Shown: piece by piece, positions 24,506 to 32,103 of the stretch
How the letters are laid out: each line of letters starts with the position of its first letter
How positions within the stretch are numbered: position 1 is the stretch's first letter
NCBI GenBank assembly: GCA_937872615.1
Contig: CALMTT010000547.1
Coordinates: 1-44,070, forward strand
Direction of reading: 5' to 3'
DNA length: 44,070 bases
DNA from: an uncultured Verrucomicrobiaceae bacterium
GTDB taxonomy: Bacteria; Verrucomicrobiota; Verrucomicrobiia; Verrucomicrobiales; Verrucomicrobiaceae
Program-made: the position numbers and the translations under genes
The notes under the pieces: generated by a model
Databases searched by the model: none
What the model was told of the DNA's origin: nothing
Seen by the model: only the letters and a program-made list of their open reading frames with translations

Positions 24506-25331
24506 CGCGCCTCAACCACGCGCGGGCTTTGTCGCGGGCTGGGCTGGGACGCAGGGTCCATGCATCATTGTGATTGCGGAAGCCGGTGCTGAGGAAGGTG
24601 AGATCGGCAGTCGGTGCGAGGGGGCGGAGGTAGGCCTCGGTTTGTTGGGCATTGGCACCTTCGCCGCAGATGAATTGCGGGCGGTTGCCGAGGCGTTGAA
24701 GGCGGGTGAGTGCGGATTCACGATCGGAGCCAGGGTAGGGCCACTTGTGGACGCCGTCGTAATGGCTGTAGGCGAAAAAGGCGCACCAGAGCTTCGCGGT
24801 TTCGTCGTCGTGGAGGCCGAGGTAGTTGCACGCGATGGCTCCACGCGAGAAACCAGCGAGCACGACCTTCGATTCATCGCCACTGAAGTCGCGGCAGATG
24901 TTCTTCACGGTCTCGCGGAGGTGTTTGAGAGTGGGTTGAGGATCGTAGGCGGGTTTATCTCCCCACCACGTGATCGCGATCTGATCGCCTTTGGCATTCA
25001 AATAGGGCACGCAGAGCCAGATGAAGCCTCTTCCGCTGGATAGGCCGTAGCCGAGGTTGCTGCCTTCCGGCAAGCCGGTGCTCACATCGCCGAACTTGTT
25101 CGTGTAGCGGCCGTTTCCGGCGAGTTCGACGATCACTGGCCATTTCGTGTCGGCTTTCCAATCCGTGGGCAGGTAGAGCACATCGATGCCGAGGCGGACG
25201 CGTTTGCCCGCGGCGGGCTTTTCTTCGGTCAAAACAGGCACGACGAGATCCGACGGCACGCTGCGGATGTCCGGCAGTTCGTCGGCGATCAGCAGCGAGG
25301 GAAGAAGAAGGGCAAGGAGCAGTGTTTTCAT
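24489..25331 (-). CDS. Secreted alpha/beta-hydrolase (esterase-like)
   Basis: 280 residues from the ATG at 25331 with a signal peptide (about 1-16, cut near LIADE). The alpha/beta hydrolase core: PVIVELAGNGR (65-75) with the oxyanion region, nucleophile elbow GFSRG with S162, and a C-terminal His in FRNHNDAW. The insert GYGLSSGRGFIWLCVPYLN is typical of PVC secreted esterase-like proteins found with sugar and sulfatase genes. The substrate is unknown. The start overlaps the stop of the SMP-30 gene as ATGA (25328-25331), so both should be made together. The last 17 bases overlap coaC. Confidence 0.85.
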   Translation of the reverse strand: MKTLLLALLLPSLLIADELPDIRSVPSDLVVPVLTEEKPAAGKRVRLGIDVLYLPTDWKADTKWPVIVELAGNGRYTNKFGDVSTGLPEGSNLGYGLSSGRGFIWLCVPYLNAKGDQIAITWWGDKPAYDPQPTLKHLRETVKNICRDFSGDESKVVLAGFSRGAIACNYLGLHDDETAKLWCAFFAYSHYDGVHKWPYPGSDRESALTRLQRLGNRPQFICGEGANAQQTEAYLRPLAPTADLTFLSTGFRNHNDAWTLRPSPARDKARAWLRRVISSR

Positions 25332-26365
25332 TTCAAAGGCACGCTCCAAAGGTGGCCGCCGGAGGTGATGAAGAGTGTTTTGCCGTCTTTGCCGCCAAAA
25401 GCGCAGTTGCAGCACTCATCGGGAGCGGTCGGGATGAAGTCGATGAGCCTGCCGGAGGGCGAAAGGATGTAGCAACCGGCTTTGAAGCGCGTCGTTTCGT
25501 ATTCCGTGGCCTTGTTCGTGCCCGCCGCGACGTAGATGCGGCCTGCCGCATCCATCTTCATGCCATCGGGCCCGCGACCGTCCTTCCAATCGAAGAGTAC
25601 TTTCCGTGAGCCGGGCTTCACGTCGCCGTTCTTGTCGAGCGTGTAGCGCAGCAGCTTCCGCGAGCCGCCGTGGGTGTTGTTATTGTTGTCAGCGATGTAG
25701 AGATAACGGTCGTCCGGCGAAATGAGGATGCCGTTGGGACGTTCGGCGCCATCGCAGTGGATGCGGGTGACGTTTGGGACGTCGTAAGCGAAAGCGCACA
25801 AGCCATCGGGGAGTTTGGCCTCGCGATTGATGCGATAGACTCCTTCGACGAAGCGAGTCTCACCTTGTCCCACACTCTCTCTGGCACCAATGATCGAACC
25901 CTTGGGCGTCAGCCATGTCCACTCTTTGATCTCCATCCCCTCCCGCGAGCCATAGCGCGGATCGGTGAAGTAAATCCGTCCTTTCGAGTCCATGCAGAGA
26001 TCGTTGGGTGTGTTGAAGCGTTTTCCTTCGAAGCGATCCGCCAGCACGGTGATGCTCCCATCTTTCTCGGTGCGGGTGACGCGGCGCAGGCCGGACTCGC
26101 AGGCGACGAGGCGGCCTTCGCGGTCGAAGAGCAGGCCGTTGGAGGCGTTGTGGCGAAAAACAGTCGTCTTGCCATCGAGACCCATGCGGTTGATGTGCTT
26201 GCCGTCGGTGAAGTAGAGCGAGCCATCTTTCCAGGCCGGGCCCTCGGTCGCGCCGATGGCTCCATGGTCTTTGGGAATGGCGCCGTGTGCGATGGGGGAA
26301 CGCTGCGAGGCGCACGCGGCGAGAAAAAGACCCGGCAGGAGAAGGAAGAGCGGCTTAAGAGACAT
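25328..26365 (-). CDS. SMP-30/gluconolactonase-like lipoprotein
   Basis: 345 residues from the ATG at 26365. The lipobox LAAC (C18) makes it a probable lipoprotein. The rest is the six-bladed SMP-30/gluconolaconase/LRE propeller: GATEGPAWKDGSLYFTD, HNASNGLLFDREGRLVACES, NTPNDLCMDSKGRIYFTDPRYG (metal-site Asn/Asp), AERPNGILISPDDRYLYIADN (metal-site N) and GPDGMKMDAAGRIYVA. The family hydrolyses sugar lactones using one divalent metal bound by Glu/Asn/Asp. Coupled by ATGA overlap to the secreted hydrolase. Divergent from the Fic gene, so the operator array at 26418-26526 might affect both. Confidence 0.9.
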   Translation of the reverse strand: MSLKPLFLLLPGLFLAACASQRSPIAHGAIPKDHGAIGATEGPAWKDGSLYFTDGKHINRMGLDGKTTVFRHNASNGLLFDREGRLVACESGLRRVTRTEKDGSITVLADRFEGKRFNTPNDLCMDSKGRIYFTDPRYGSREGMEIKEWTWLTPKGSIIGARESVGQGETRFVEGVYRINREAKLPDGLCAFAYDVPNVTRIHCDGAERPNGILISPDDRYLYIADNNNNTHGGSRKLLRYTLDKNGDVKPGSRKVLFDWKDGRGPDGMKMDAAGRIYVAAGTNKATEYETTRFKAGCYILSPSGRLIDFIPTAPDECCNCAFGGKDGKTLFITSGGHLWSVPLK

Positions 26366-26417
26366 GGTTTTGGCGATTGCAGTGGATCGGAGACAAAAGA
26401 GCAAGCCCGTCGTTGCG

Positions 26418-26526
26418 TTGGCACGATTTTGAAAATCATGCCAAACAGGCCTTGAATCGTGCCATAATCATGCCACAATCGCGCCAATCATGCCAGAAAT
26501 CACGCCAGAAACCCTGAATCACGCCA
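26418..26526. promoter_or_regulatory. Operator-like array: 27-bp palindrome and phased AATC-N2-GCCA repeats
   Basis: TTGGCACGATTTT-G-AAAATCATGCCAA (26418-26444) is a 27-base palindrome with one mismatched pair (26424/26438). Its right arm starts a series of seven direct AATC-N2-GCCA copies at 26434, 26455, 26466, 26477, 26486, 26498 and 26517. Start-to-start spacings are 21, 11, 11, 9, 12 and 19, close to one or two helical turns. The array covers the Fic start codon (26490) and its first codons. An inverted copy, TGGCACGATT, recurs inside the gene at 26566-26575. The layout suggests cooperative autoregulation by the winged-helix domain of the Fic protein. Confidence 0.75.
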
Positions 26527-27902
26527 TTTCCCAGGCCATCCGTGGTCTTGGAATCGACGAGATCATGGCACGATTCGGCGAGGAAGCCTCCCGCCGCACG
26601 CTGCAACGTCGCTTGGACGAGATGGTGCGTGCCGGGCAGCTCGAACGAGTCGGCAAGGCTCGGGCCACGAAGTATCGGATCGCCCAGCCACCGACACAGC
26701 CCGTGCCCGCGCCGGTTTCGATCCCACTTTCCGAGTCCAACATCCTCCGCGAGGACAAACCCGCCGAGGCGGACGATCCGCTGCGTGACCTGAAGGACTA
26801 CTTCCGCGAGCATTTCAGCCTGCGGAAGCCCGCGGGTTACCGTCGCGAGTTCCTCGACAGCTATGTGCCGAACGAAACGGCCTGGCTGCCGGAGAATCTG
26901 CGGGCGCATCTGCGCACCCGCGGCACGCCGCCTGAGATGGAGGGCATGCCCCCGGGCACGTATGCGCGGCAGGTGATGGACCGGCTCGTGATCGACCTCG
27001 TCTGGAACTCGAGCCGTCTTGAGGGCAGCACCTTCTCGCTGCTGGAGACGGATTTCCTGCTCCAGCAGGGCCGCAGCCACGACCCCGCGCGGCAGCAGGA
27101 GGCGCTCATGATTCTGAATCACAAGGCAGCCATCGAGTTCCTCGTCGAGGAGCCGGAGCACCTCGGCTACAACCGCTACACCTTCCTCAACCTCCACGCG
27201 ATCCTCACGGAATACCTGATGGAGAGCCGGAGCACGGAAGGGGCACTGCGGGAGAAGCCGGTGGGCATCGGCGGGAGTGTTTTTCATCCGACGAACAATC
27301 CCGCGCTCATCGAGGAGTGCTTTGACCTCATCCTGCAAAAGGCCGCGGCGATCCACGATCCGCTGGAGTGCTGCTTCTTCCTGATGGTGCAGATGCCGTA
27401 TCTGCAGCCCTTTCTCGATGGCAACAAGCGCACCTCGCGTCTCGCGGCGAACATCCCGCTCATCCGCGGAAACATGTGCCCGCTGTCCTTCACCGGCGTG
27501 CCGGTGCGGGATTACACGACGGGCATCCTCGCCGTGTATGAGCTGAACCGCATCGAGCTGATGCGGGAGGTGTTTGCCCATGCCTACGAGGAATCGTGCT
27601 CACGATACGGCGTCGTCCGCGACGACATCGGTCCTCCCAACCGTCTCGCCGTAGGCTACCGCATGGAATTGAAGGAGCTGGCCCGCGATGTGGTCGTGAA
27701 GCGCATGTCGAAGCCCGAGGCGGCGGAGCATCTCCGCCGCTGGACGGCCAAAAACATCACCGCCAGCGACCGCGAGGACTTCATCGAGCTCATCGAGGAG
27801 AAGCTGCTCTCGCTGCACGCGAACAACCTCGTGCGCATCAAAGTGCGTCCGTCGGAATTCGAAGCGTGGTGGCCGGTGTGGAGCGGTCAGCAGGGCAAAT
27901 AA
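26490..27902 (+). CDS. Winged-helix/Fic-domain protein with Gln in place of the catalytic His
   Basis: 470 residues. Residues about 8-66 are a winged-helix DNA-binding domain (ASRRTLQRRLDEMVRAGQLERVGK, then the wing ATKYRI). A Pro-rich linker follows, then a class II Fic region: inhibitory motif SSRLEG (S174, E178, G179) and the Fic core QPFLDGNKRTSR (306-317). In the canonical H-x-F-x-D/E-G-N-G/K-R-x-x-R the first His deprotonates the target hydroxyl; here it is Gln306, while D310, N312, R314 and R317 remain. NMP transfer in the usual way is therefore doubtful. The C-terminal helical part (YELNRIELMREVFAHAYEES) is well formed. The gene starts inside the repeat array and ends in a strong terminator. 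Confidence 0.9.
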   Translation: MPEITPETLNHAISQAIRGLGIDEIMARFGEEASRRTLQRRLDEMVRAGQLERVGKARATKYRIAQPPTQPVPAPVSIPLSESNILREDKPAEADDPLRDLKDYFREHFSLRKPAGYRREFLDSYVPNETAWLPENLRAHLRTRGTPPEMEGMPPGTYARQVMDRLVIDLVWNSSRLEGSTFSLLETDFLLQQGRSHDPARQQEALMILNHKAAIEFLVEEPEHLGYNRYTFLNLHAILTEYLMESRSTEGALREKPVGIGGSVFHPTNNPALIEECFDLILQKAAAIHDPLECCFFLMVQMPYLQPFLDGNKRTSRLAANIPLIRGNMCPLSFTGVPVRDYTTGILAVYELNRIELMREVFAHAYEESCSRYGVVRDDIGPPNRLAVGYRMELKELARDVVVKRMSKPEAAEHLRRWTAKNITASDREDFIELIEEKLLSLHANNLVRIKVRPSEFEAWWPVWSGQQGK

Positions 27903-27916
27903 AGCGCGAAATCACG

Positions 27917-27955
27917 GCGTCGCGGCATGGAGAATGCCGCGGCGCTTTTTGTTTT
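27917..27955 (+). terminator. Strong rho-independent terminator after the Fic gene
   Basis: A 12-bp stem GCGTCGCGGCAT / ATGCCGCGGCGC (one G-U pair) with loop GGAGA spans 27917-27945. It is followed by TTTTTGTTTTC. It separates the Fic unit from the DUF1501 gene. Confidence 0.9.
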
Positions 27956-28005
27956 CAGCGGGTTCGCGGCGGAAAAGGAGCCGCCAAGCGTGTAAAAGAC
28001 TCATC

Positions 28006-29427
28006 ATGAGCCTTCGCACCGAACTCCAGGCCGAATATGCCCGCTACCGCACCCGCCGCTGGTTCTTTAAAGAATGCGGCGTGGGCCTCGCGAGCATCGC
28101 GGCGATGGATTTGGCTGCCAAAGCGGCACCTGCGGCCGCGAACCCGCTGGCCATCAAAAAGCCCAACTACCCAGCGAAGGCCAAACGCGTCATCTACCTC
28201 TTCATGGGCGGCGCTCCGAGCCATCTCGAGCTTTTCGACAACAAGCCGGAGCTGTCCAAGTGGGATGGCAAGCTGCCTCCCGCCGATTTGCTCAAAGGCT
28301 ACCGCTCCGCCTTCATCAATCCAAACAGCAAGCTGCTCGGCCCGAAGTTCAAATTCGCCCGCCACGGCCAGAGCGGCGCGGAGCTGAGCGAGCTGCTGCC
28401 GCACACCGCGCAGATCGCCGATGATCTCACCATCGTGCGGTCGATGAAGACAGATGCCTTCAATCATGCGCCGGCGCAGATTTTGATGAGCACCGGCTCG
28501 CAGATTTTTGGCCGCCCCAGCTTTGGCGCATGGACTCTCTATGGTCTTGGCACGGAGAACCGCGACGTGCCAGGCTATGTCGTGATGCAAAGCGGCCAAA
28601 AAGGTCCCAGCGGCGGCATGAGCAACTTCGGCTGCGGTTTCCTGCCGACCGTTTATCAAGGCGTGCCCTTCCGCAGCAGCGGTGAGCCCGTTCTCTTCCT
28701 AAACAATCCGCAAGGTGTCGATGATGCCACGCAGCGTGACACGCTCGATGTGCTCAAACAGCTCAACGAGGAACGGCTCAACGTCGTGGGTGATCCCGAG
28801 ATCGCCAGCCGCATCAACAGCTTCGAGCTGGCCTACCGCATGCAGCAAACGGCGCCCGAGCTGATGGACATCTCCAAAGAGCCTCAACACATCCTCGACA
28901 TGTATGGTGCGAAACCTGGCGAGGCTTCGTTTGCGAACAATTGCCTCCTCGCACGTCGCCTCATCGAAAGCGGTGTGCGCTTTGTGCAGCTCTTTCACGA
29001 AGCCTGGGACCATCACGGCGGCCTCACCGGCGGCCTGAAGACCCAGTGCGGCCTCACCGACAAGCCCTGCGCCGCGCTCGTGCGTGATTTGAAGCAACGC
29101 GGCCTGCTTGAAGACACCATCGTGATCTGGGGCGGCGAGTTTGGACGCACGCCGATGGTTCAAGGAGGCAGCGACGGCCGTGATCATCATCCGAATGCCT
29201 TCACGATGTGGTTCGCCGGCGGCGGCATGAAGCCCGGCATGACGCTCGGCGAGAGCGATGAGTTCGGCTTCAATGTCACGCAGGATGCCGTGCATGTGCA
29301 TGACCTCCACGCCACGCTGCTGCACCTGCTCGGCTTTGATCACACGAAGCTTGCCGTGCGTTTCCAAGGCCTCGACATGCGCCTCACCAATGTGCATGGC
29401 GAGCTCGTGACGAAGATGCTGGCGTGA
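28006..29427 (+). CDS. DUF1501 exported protein (sulfatase-fold, Tat signal)
   Basis: 473 residues from the ATG at 28006. The N-terminus has RTRRWFFKECGVGLASIAAM, a twin-arginine-type export signal. The body matches DUF1501: RVIYLFMGGAPSHLELFDNK, FARHGQSGAELSELLPH, RSMKTDAFNHAPAQILMSTG, FVQLFHEAWDHH, IWGGEFGRTPMVQ, GRDHHPNAFTMWFAGGG and VHVHDLHATLLHLLGF. The fold is related to alkaline phosphatase and sulfatase, but the formylglycine site is absent. In Planctomycetes and Verrucomicrobia the gene usually follows a DUF1549/DUF1553 partner; none is present here, since a Fic gene and a terminator precede it. The biochemical role of the family is unknown. A DUF1080 gene follows after 81 bases. Confidence 0.9.
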   Translation: MSLRTELQAEYARYRTRRWFFKECGVGLASIAAMDLAAKAAPAAANPLAIKKPNYPAKAKRVIYLFMGGAPSHLELFDNKPELSKWDGKLPPADLLKGYRSAFINPNSKLLGPKFKFARHGQSGAELSELLPHTAQIADDLTIVRSMKTDAFNHAPAQILMSTGSQIFGRPSFGAWTLYGLGTENRDVPGYVVMQSGQKGPSGGMSNFGCGFLPTVYQGVPFRSSGEPVLFLNNPQGVDDATQRDTLDVLKQLNEERLNVVGDPEIASRINSFELAYRMQQTAPELMDISKEPQHILDMYGAKPGEASFANNCLLARRLIESGVRFVQLFHEAWDHHGGLTGGLKTQCGLTDKPCAALVRDLKQRGLLEDTIVIWGGEFGRTPMVQGGSDGRDHHPNAFTMWFAGGGMKPGMTLGESDEFGFNVTQDAVHVHDLHATLLHLLGFDHTKLAVRFQGLDMRLTNVHGELVTKMLA

Positions 29428-29439
29428 GTATGTGATCCC

Positions 29440-29508
29440 TTGCCAGATCCGACACAGCTTTTGCTGGCATGTTTTGTGAGACGGTCGCGTTTATGCACGC
29501 GACCAACC
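29440..29508 (+). promoter_or_regulatory. Structured leader, copy 1 (upstream of the DUF1080 gene)
   Basis: Together with the ATG, this stretch aligns without gaps to 32618-32689 over 72 bases, 60 identical. The first 35 bases (29440-29474) are identical and hold an inverted repeat TGCCAG (29441-29446) / CTGGCA (29464-29469). A second stem GGTCGCGT / ACGCGACC (29483-29490 with 29497-29504, six-base loop TTATGC) ends four bases before the ATG. Two of its pairs differ by compensatory changes in the other copy, which supports a real secondary structure. Confidence 0.75.
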
Positions 29509-30264
29509 ATGAAACGCCTCGTCCTCCTCTCGCTCCTTGCTTTCTCTGCCGCTTCTGCGCAGGACGGCTTTAAGTCCATCTTCAATGGCAAAGACCTCAC
29601 CGGCTGGGATGGCAATCCAGAGCTGTGGAAGGTCGAGAATGGCGAAATCGTCGGCAACACGACCGGACCGGAGCAACTGGCCTACAATCAGTTCCTCATC
29701 TGGCGTGGCGGGAAGGTCAAAAACTTCGAGTTGAAGGCGAAGATTCGCCAGAAGGGCAACAACACCGGCATCCAATACCGCAGCAACGAGAACACGGACA
29801 AGAAATGGTCGATTCGCGGCTACCAGTGCGACATCCACCCGAACGCGCCTTACCGCGCGATGATGTATGAGGAAGGCGGGCGCGGCATCGTCTCGCAAAA
29901 CGGCCAGAGCGTCGTCATCGACCCCTCCGGCGTGAAATGGCTCGCGACCGAGCGTGACCCGGTCGAGGCCGATGTGGCCGAGTGGCATGAGTACACCATC
30001 ATCGCGAAGGGAAACCACCTCGTGCATCAGATCGACGGCAAAACGACCATGGAGCTCACCGACTTCGAGGAGGCGAAGCGCTCGCTCGAAGGCCTGATCG
30101 CCTTCCAGATTCACCGCGGCCCCGCCATGGAGGTCCACATCAAGGACGTGATGCTCAAAGAGCTGCCTGAGGGCGGTGTCATCGACTTCGCCAACCACCC
30201 CATCCCCAGCGACGCCCAGATCATTGAGGCGAAGGCTCCGAAGAAGAAGGGAAAGGGCAAGTAG
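29509..30264 (+). CDS. Secreted DUF1080 protein (3-keto-disaccharide hydrolase-like)
   Basis: 251 residues with a signal peptide (about 1-17, ASAQD). A single DUF1080 lectin/glucanase-like jelly roll: GFKSIFNGKDLTGWDGNPEL, WKVENGEIVGNTTG, FELKAKIRQKGNNTGIQYRS, WSIRGYQCDIHP, WHEYTIIAKGNHLVHQIDGK and GLIAFQIHRGPAMEVHIKDV. Some members hydrolyse 3-keto-glycosides made by Gfo/Idh/MocA enzymes; others bind glycans. The C-terminal tail is Lys/Gly rich (KAPKKKGKGK), echoing the Lys/Gly-rich segment after the signal peptide of the CxxCH haem protein at 32687, which shares the same leader. The start is fixed by the signal peptide and the leader. Confidence 0.92.
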   Translation: MKRLVLLSLLAFSAASAQDGFKSIFNGKDLTGWDGNPELWKVENGEIVGNTTGPEQLAYNQFLIWRGGKVKNFELKAKIRQKGNNTGIQYRSNENTDKKWSIRGYQCDIHPNAPYRAMMYEEGGRGIVSQNGQSVVIDPSGVKWLATERDPVEADVAEWHEYTIIAKGNHLVHQIDGKTTMELTDFEEAKRSLEGLIAFQIHRGPAMEVHIKDVMLKELPEGGVIDFANHPIPSDAQIIEAKAPKKKGKGK

Positions 30265-30320
30265 GGGCTTGGTTGCGAACTCGGTGTTGAAAATCACCCG
30301 CTCGTAACGAAACTCTCCCC

Positions 30321-30554
30321 GTGTCCGCCGCCCTGAACACTCTCCACGCCGATGGCCGCATCGTTTTCTCCTTCCCGGAAGAGGCGCTTCCGCACAGCGA
30401 GCAGGTCAGTTTCGTCGCTTTTGTGAAAGCGGAGTGGGCAGCACGCCAAAGCCGCCTGACACAGCAGGACGCGGACCGGCTCGCTGATGAGGTGGACGCC
30501 TCCTGGTGGTCGAAAAACAAGCAGCGCATCCTTTCCCAGATCGCCGCGGCATGA
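30321..30554 (+). CDS. Putative antitoxin of a PIN-type toxin-antitoxin pair
   Basis: 77 residues with a GTG start (30321). No firm family. It is helical and charged, with LTQQDADRLADEVDASWWSK in the middle, and overlaps the following PIN-like gene by ATGA (30551-30554), the usual antitoxin-first arrangement. Assignment rests on context and size. If the toxin is dead, the antitoxin may persist as a remnant. Confidence 0.5.
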   Translation: MSAALNTLHADGRIVFSFPEEALPHSEQVSFVAFVKAEWAARQSRLTQQDADRLADEVDASWWSKNKQRILSQIAAA

Positions 30555-30706
30555 GCCCCTGCGTCGTCATTGATGCGAATCGCATCTTTTCGGAGCTGAT
30601 CGCAGCGAGCCACCAGCTCAGCCGGGCGCTCACCAGCCTGCCGGGCACACGGATCATCTGCCCGAAATACGTCTTCGTCGATTTACGGAAAACTCTCGAC
30701 ATTTAA
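30551..30706 (+). pseudogene. Truncated PIN-domain toxin
   Basis: 51 residues beginning MSPCVVIDANRIFSELIAAS, the beta1-helix1 of PIN ribonucleases with the first metal-binding aspartate (D8). ICPKYVFVDL follows, the second strand and helix start. Full-length relatives run to about 130-150 residues and supply three more acidic residues. Here the frame ends after LRKTLDI, and no continuation is found in other frames before the next gene. The break is near 30683, where base composition also becomes more AT-rich. This suggests that insertion or deletion of a neighbouring segment removed the rest. The product is presumably inactive. Confidence 0.6.
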
Positions 30707-30730
30707 TGTTCCCCGACTTCACTTCCCGCT

Positions 30731-31231
30731 ATGAAAAAACACTTCTTGATCTGCTTGTTGGCGGGCCTGCACTCGGTTTTTGCGGGCACCATTCCGATTA
30801 CGGGCACTTTTAGAGCCACGCCAGAAGACCCGAGTGTTTACCTGCAAAAGCTGGTAATTAGCGGGGACGGAGTATGTGACGTTACTTATTCCAAACTGGA
30901 CGTTCAGTACTCAATGAAGCTAGGCAAAATGGAGCAAGTCGTTAAAGGACGAAGCAGCAAAGAAGCACGTGGAAAAGTAGACTATAGCGCCAAAGTCGAG
31001 GAGTATTTTGACACTGTGGAAGCAAGGATCATCAAGCAAAACGGTCCGGACTCTCCATCAGTCACGGCATACAAGAATCAAACTGCTCTGTTTCGAAACC
31101 TTGGATATGAAGGCGTGCTTGTCTTGAATTACCAAACAGAAACCGGGCCTGCTTTCACTGTTTTGATCCAAAAAGGGGATCTGTTGATAGATATGAATAC
31201 AGGCCTTAAACTAAAGAAGGCTTGGTGGTGA
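30731..31231 (+). CDS. Secreted protein of unknown function
   Basis: 166 residues with a signal peptide (about 1-19, ending FAGT). The mature part is a mostly beta and charged chain with no recognised motif (TGTFRATPEDPSVYLQKLVI, KVEEYFDTVEARII). It is AT-richer than the flanking genes and belongs to the accessory patch 30683-32617. It ends four bases before the convergent HipA-like gene. Confidence 0.6.
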   Translation: MKKHFLICLLAGLHSVFAGTIPITGTFRATPEDPSVYLQKLVISGDGVCDVTYSKLDVQYSMKLGKMEQVVKGRSSKEARGKVDYSAKVEEYFDTVEARIIKQNGPDSPSVTAYKNQTALFRNLGYEGVLVLNYQTETGPAFTVLIQKGDLLIDMNTGLKLKKAWW

Positions 31232-31235
31232 TTCG

Positions 31236-31934
31236 TCACTCAAAGACAGCAACGAGATCTAATAGACTAGCGCACCGTGCCTCATAGCATTTGCGGTAAA
31301 AGTCACTGAACTGTTGCCCCTCAGGTAATTGACGAAAATCAGGGAAAAACGTGCGACTAGCTCCGTCTAAAAACTGTGGCAATCTCTGCAGAAAGAGGTC
31401 TTCAAGTCCATGGCGTTTAACTTCCTCATAGCAAGAAAGGAACACATTTCCTGTCTGATCACGATACGAGTCAGTAGCGACCTCCAGTTCTCGTGTCGAA
31501 TCGAGACTGGGAAAAGCCAAATGCGCCAACACAAACTCTAAATCAACCGCAACAGCCCCCGATTCAGTAAGAATCAACTCAGGCCATTCGCTAGTTGAAA
31601 AAAGACGCAGACCAAGATGCCTAATTCCCGATTCAGTGTCGGATTTGAGTAGATCAGAATAGTTCGTCTTTGGACCGGACACCTCTTTGATCAATAGGCC
31701 GATCTTCCGGTGAGTGATTGTTTGATCGTTACAAGATGCGACACACACAAAAAAGCGATGCTCTGGAACCGGAACCTGTAATGCTACGGCCAGTTGATAA
31801 CCTGCCACTTCATTAGGTTCGTTACCCTTTCCTCTTTTGCACAGCCAGTCGTTGCCTATCCGTGGCGGAAGCCATGGTTTTTGGCGATCTTCTAATGGTG
31901 TTCCTGGATTGTCTATCCAAAGGCAGGAGTTCAT
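31236..31934 (-). CDS. Possible HipA-like (HipA_2) kinase-fold protein
   Basis: 232 residues. PWLPPRIGNDWLCKRGKGN followed by EVAGYQLAVALQVPVPEHRFF resembles the N-lobe of small HipA-like kinases, in which a strand, a lysine (here WLCKRG) and the helix N-E-x-x-x-x-x-L-A-x-x-L-x-V-P-V-P-E recur. A later AVAVDLEFVLAHLAF may correspond to the metal-binding D segment. The canonical catalytic HxDxHxxN loop is not evident, so activity is uncertain. Codon use is AT-richer than in the neighbours, as expected for acquired DNA. A 12-base palindrome lies 33 bases upstream of the start. Confidence 0.5.
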   Translation of the reverse strand: MNSCLWIDNPGTPLEDRQKPWLPPRIGNDWLCKRGKGNEPNEVAGYQLAVALQVPVPEHRFFVCVASCNDQTITHRKIGLLIKEVSGPKTNYSDLLKSDTESGIRHLGLRLFSTSEWPELILTESGAVAVDLEFVLAHLAFPSLDSTRELEVATDSYRDQTGNVFLSCYEEVKRHGLEDLFLQRLPQFLDGASRTFFPDFRQLPEGQQFSDFYRKCYEARCASLLDLVAVFE

Positions 31935-31966
31935 AATTGTTCGATAAAGAGGGCGAATCGTCAGTC

Positions 31967-31978
31967 AGACATATGTCT
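31967..31978. promoter_or_regulatory. 12-bp perfect palindrome upstream of the HipA-like gene
   Basis: AGACATATGTCT, centred 38 bases before the start codon at 31934. It could be an operator for this gene. A single 12-base palindrome can also occur by chance. Confidence 0.3.
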
Positions 31979-32103
31979 CTAAAAGGAATTGTTCGCATTG
32001 ATTTGCGTGGCATCGGCGACGCCCCGATGGGTGCATACACACCTACTTTTGCATGCTGCGGCTATAACAGATTCGCGAGAACGGGTGACGTGATCAACGG
32101 ACG

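Noticed and set aside
26418..26526. CRISPR-like array
   Set aside because: The 10-base repeats are too short, the spacing is one helical turn, and there are no spacers or cas genes. An operator array explains it better.
29464..29480. Sigma54 promoter in the shared leader (TGGCATG...)
   Set aside because: The -12 element TTGC is not at the required distance, and pairing conservation points to structure instead.
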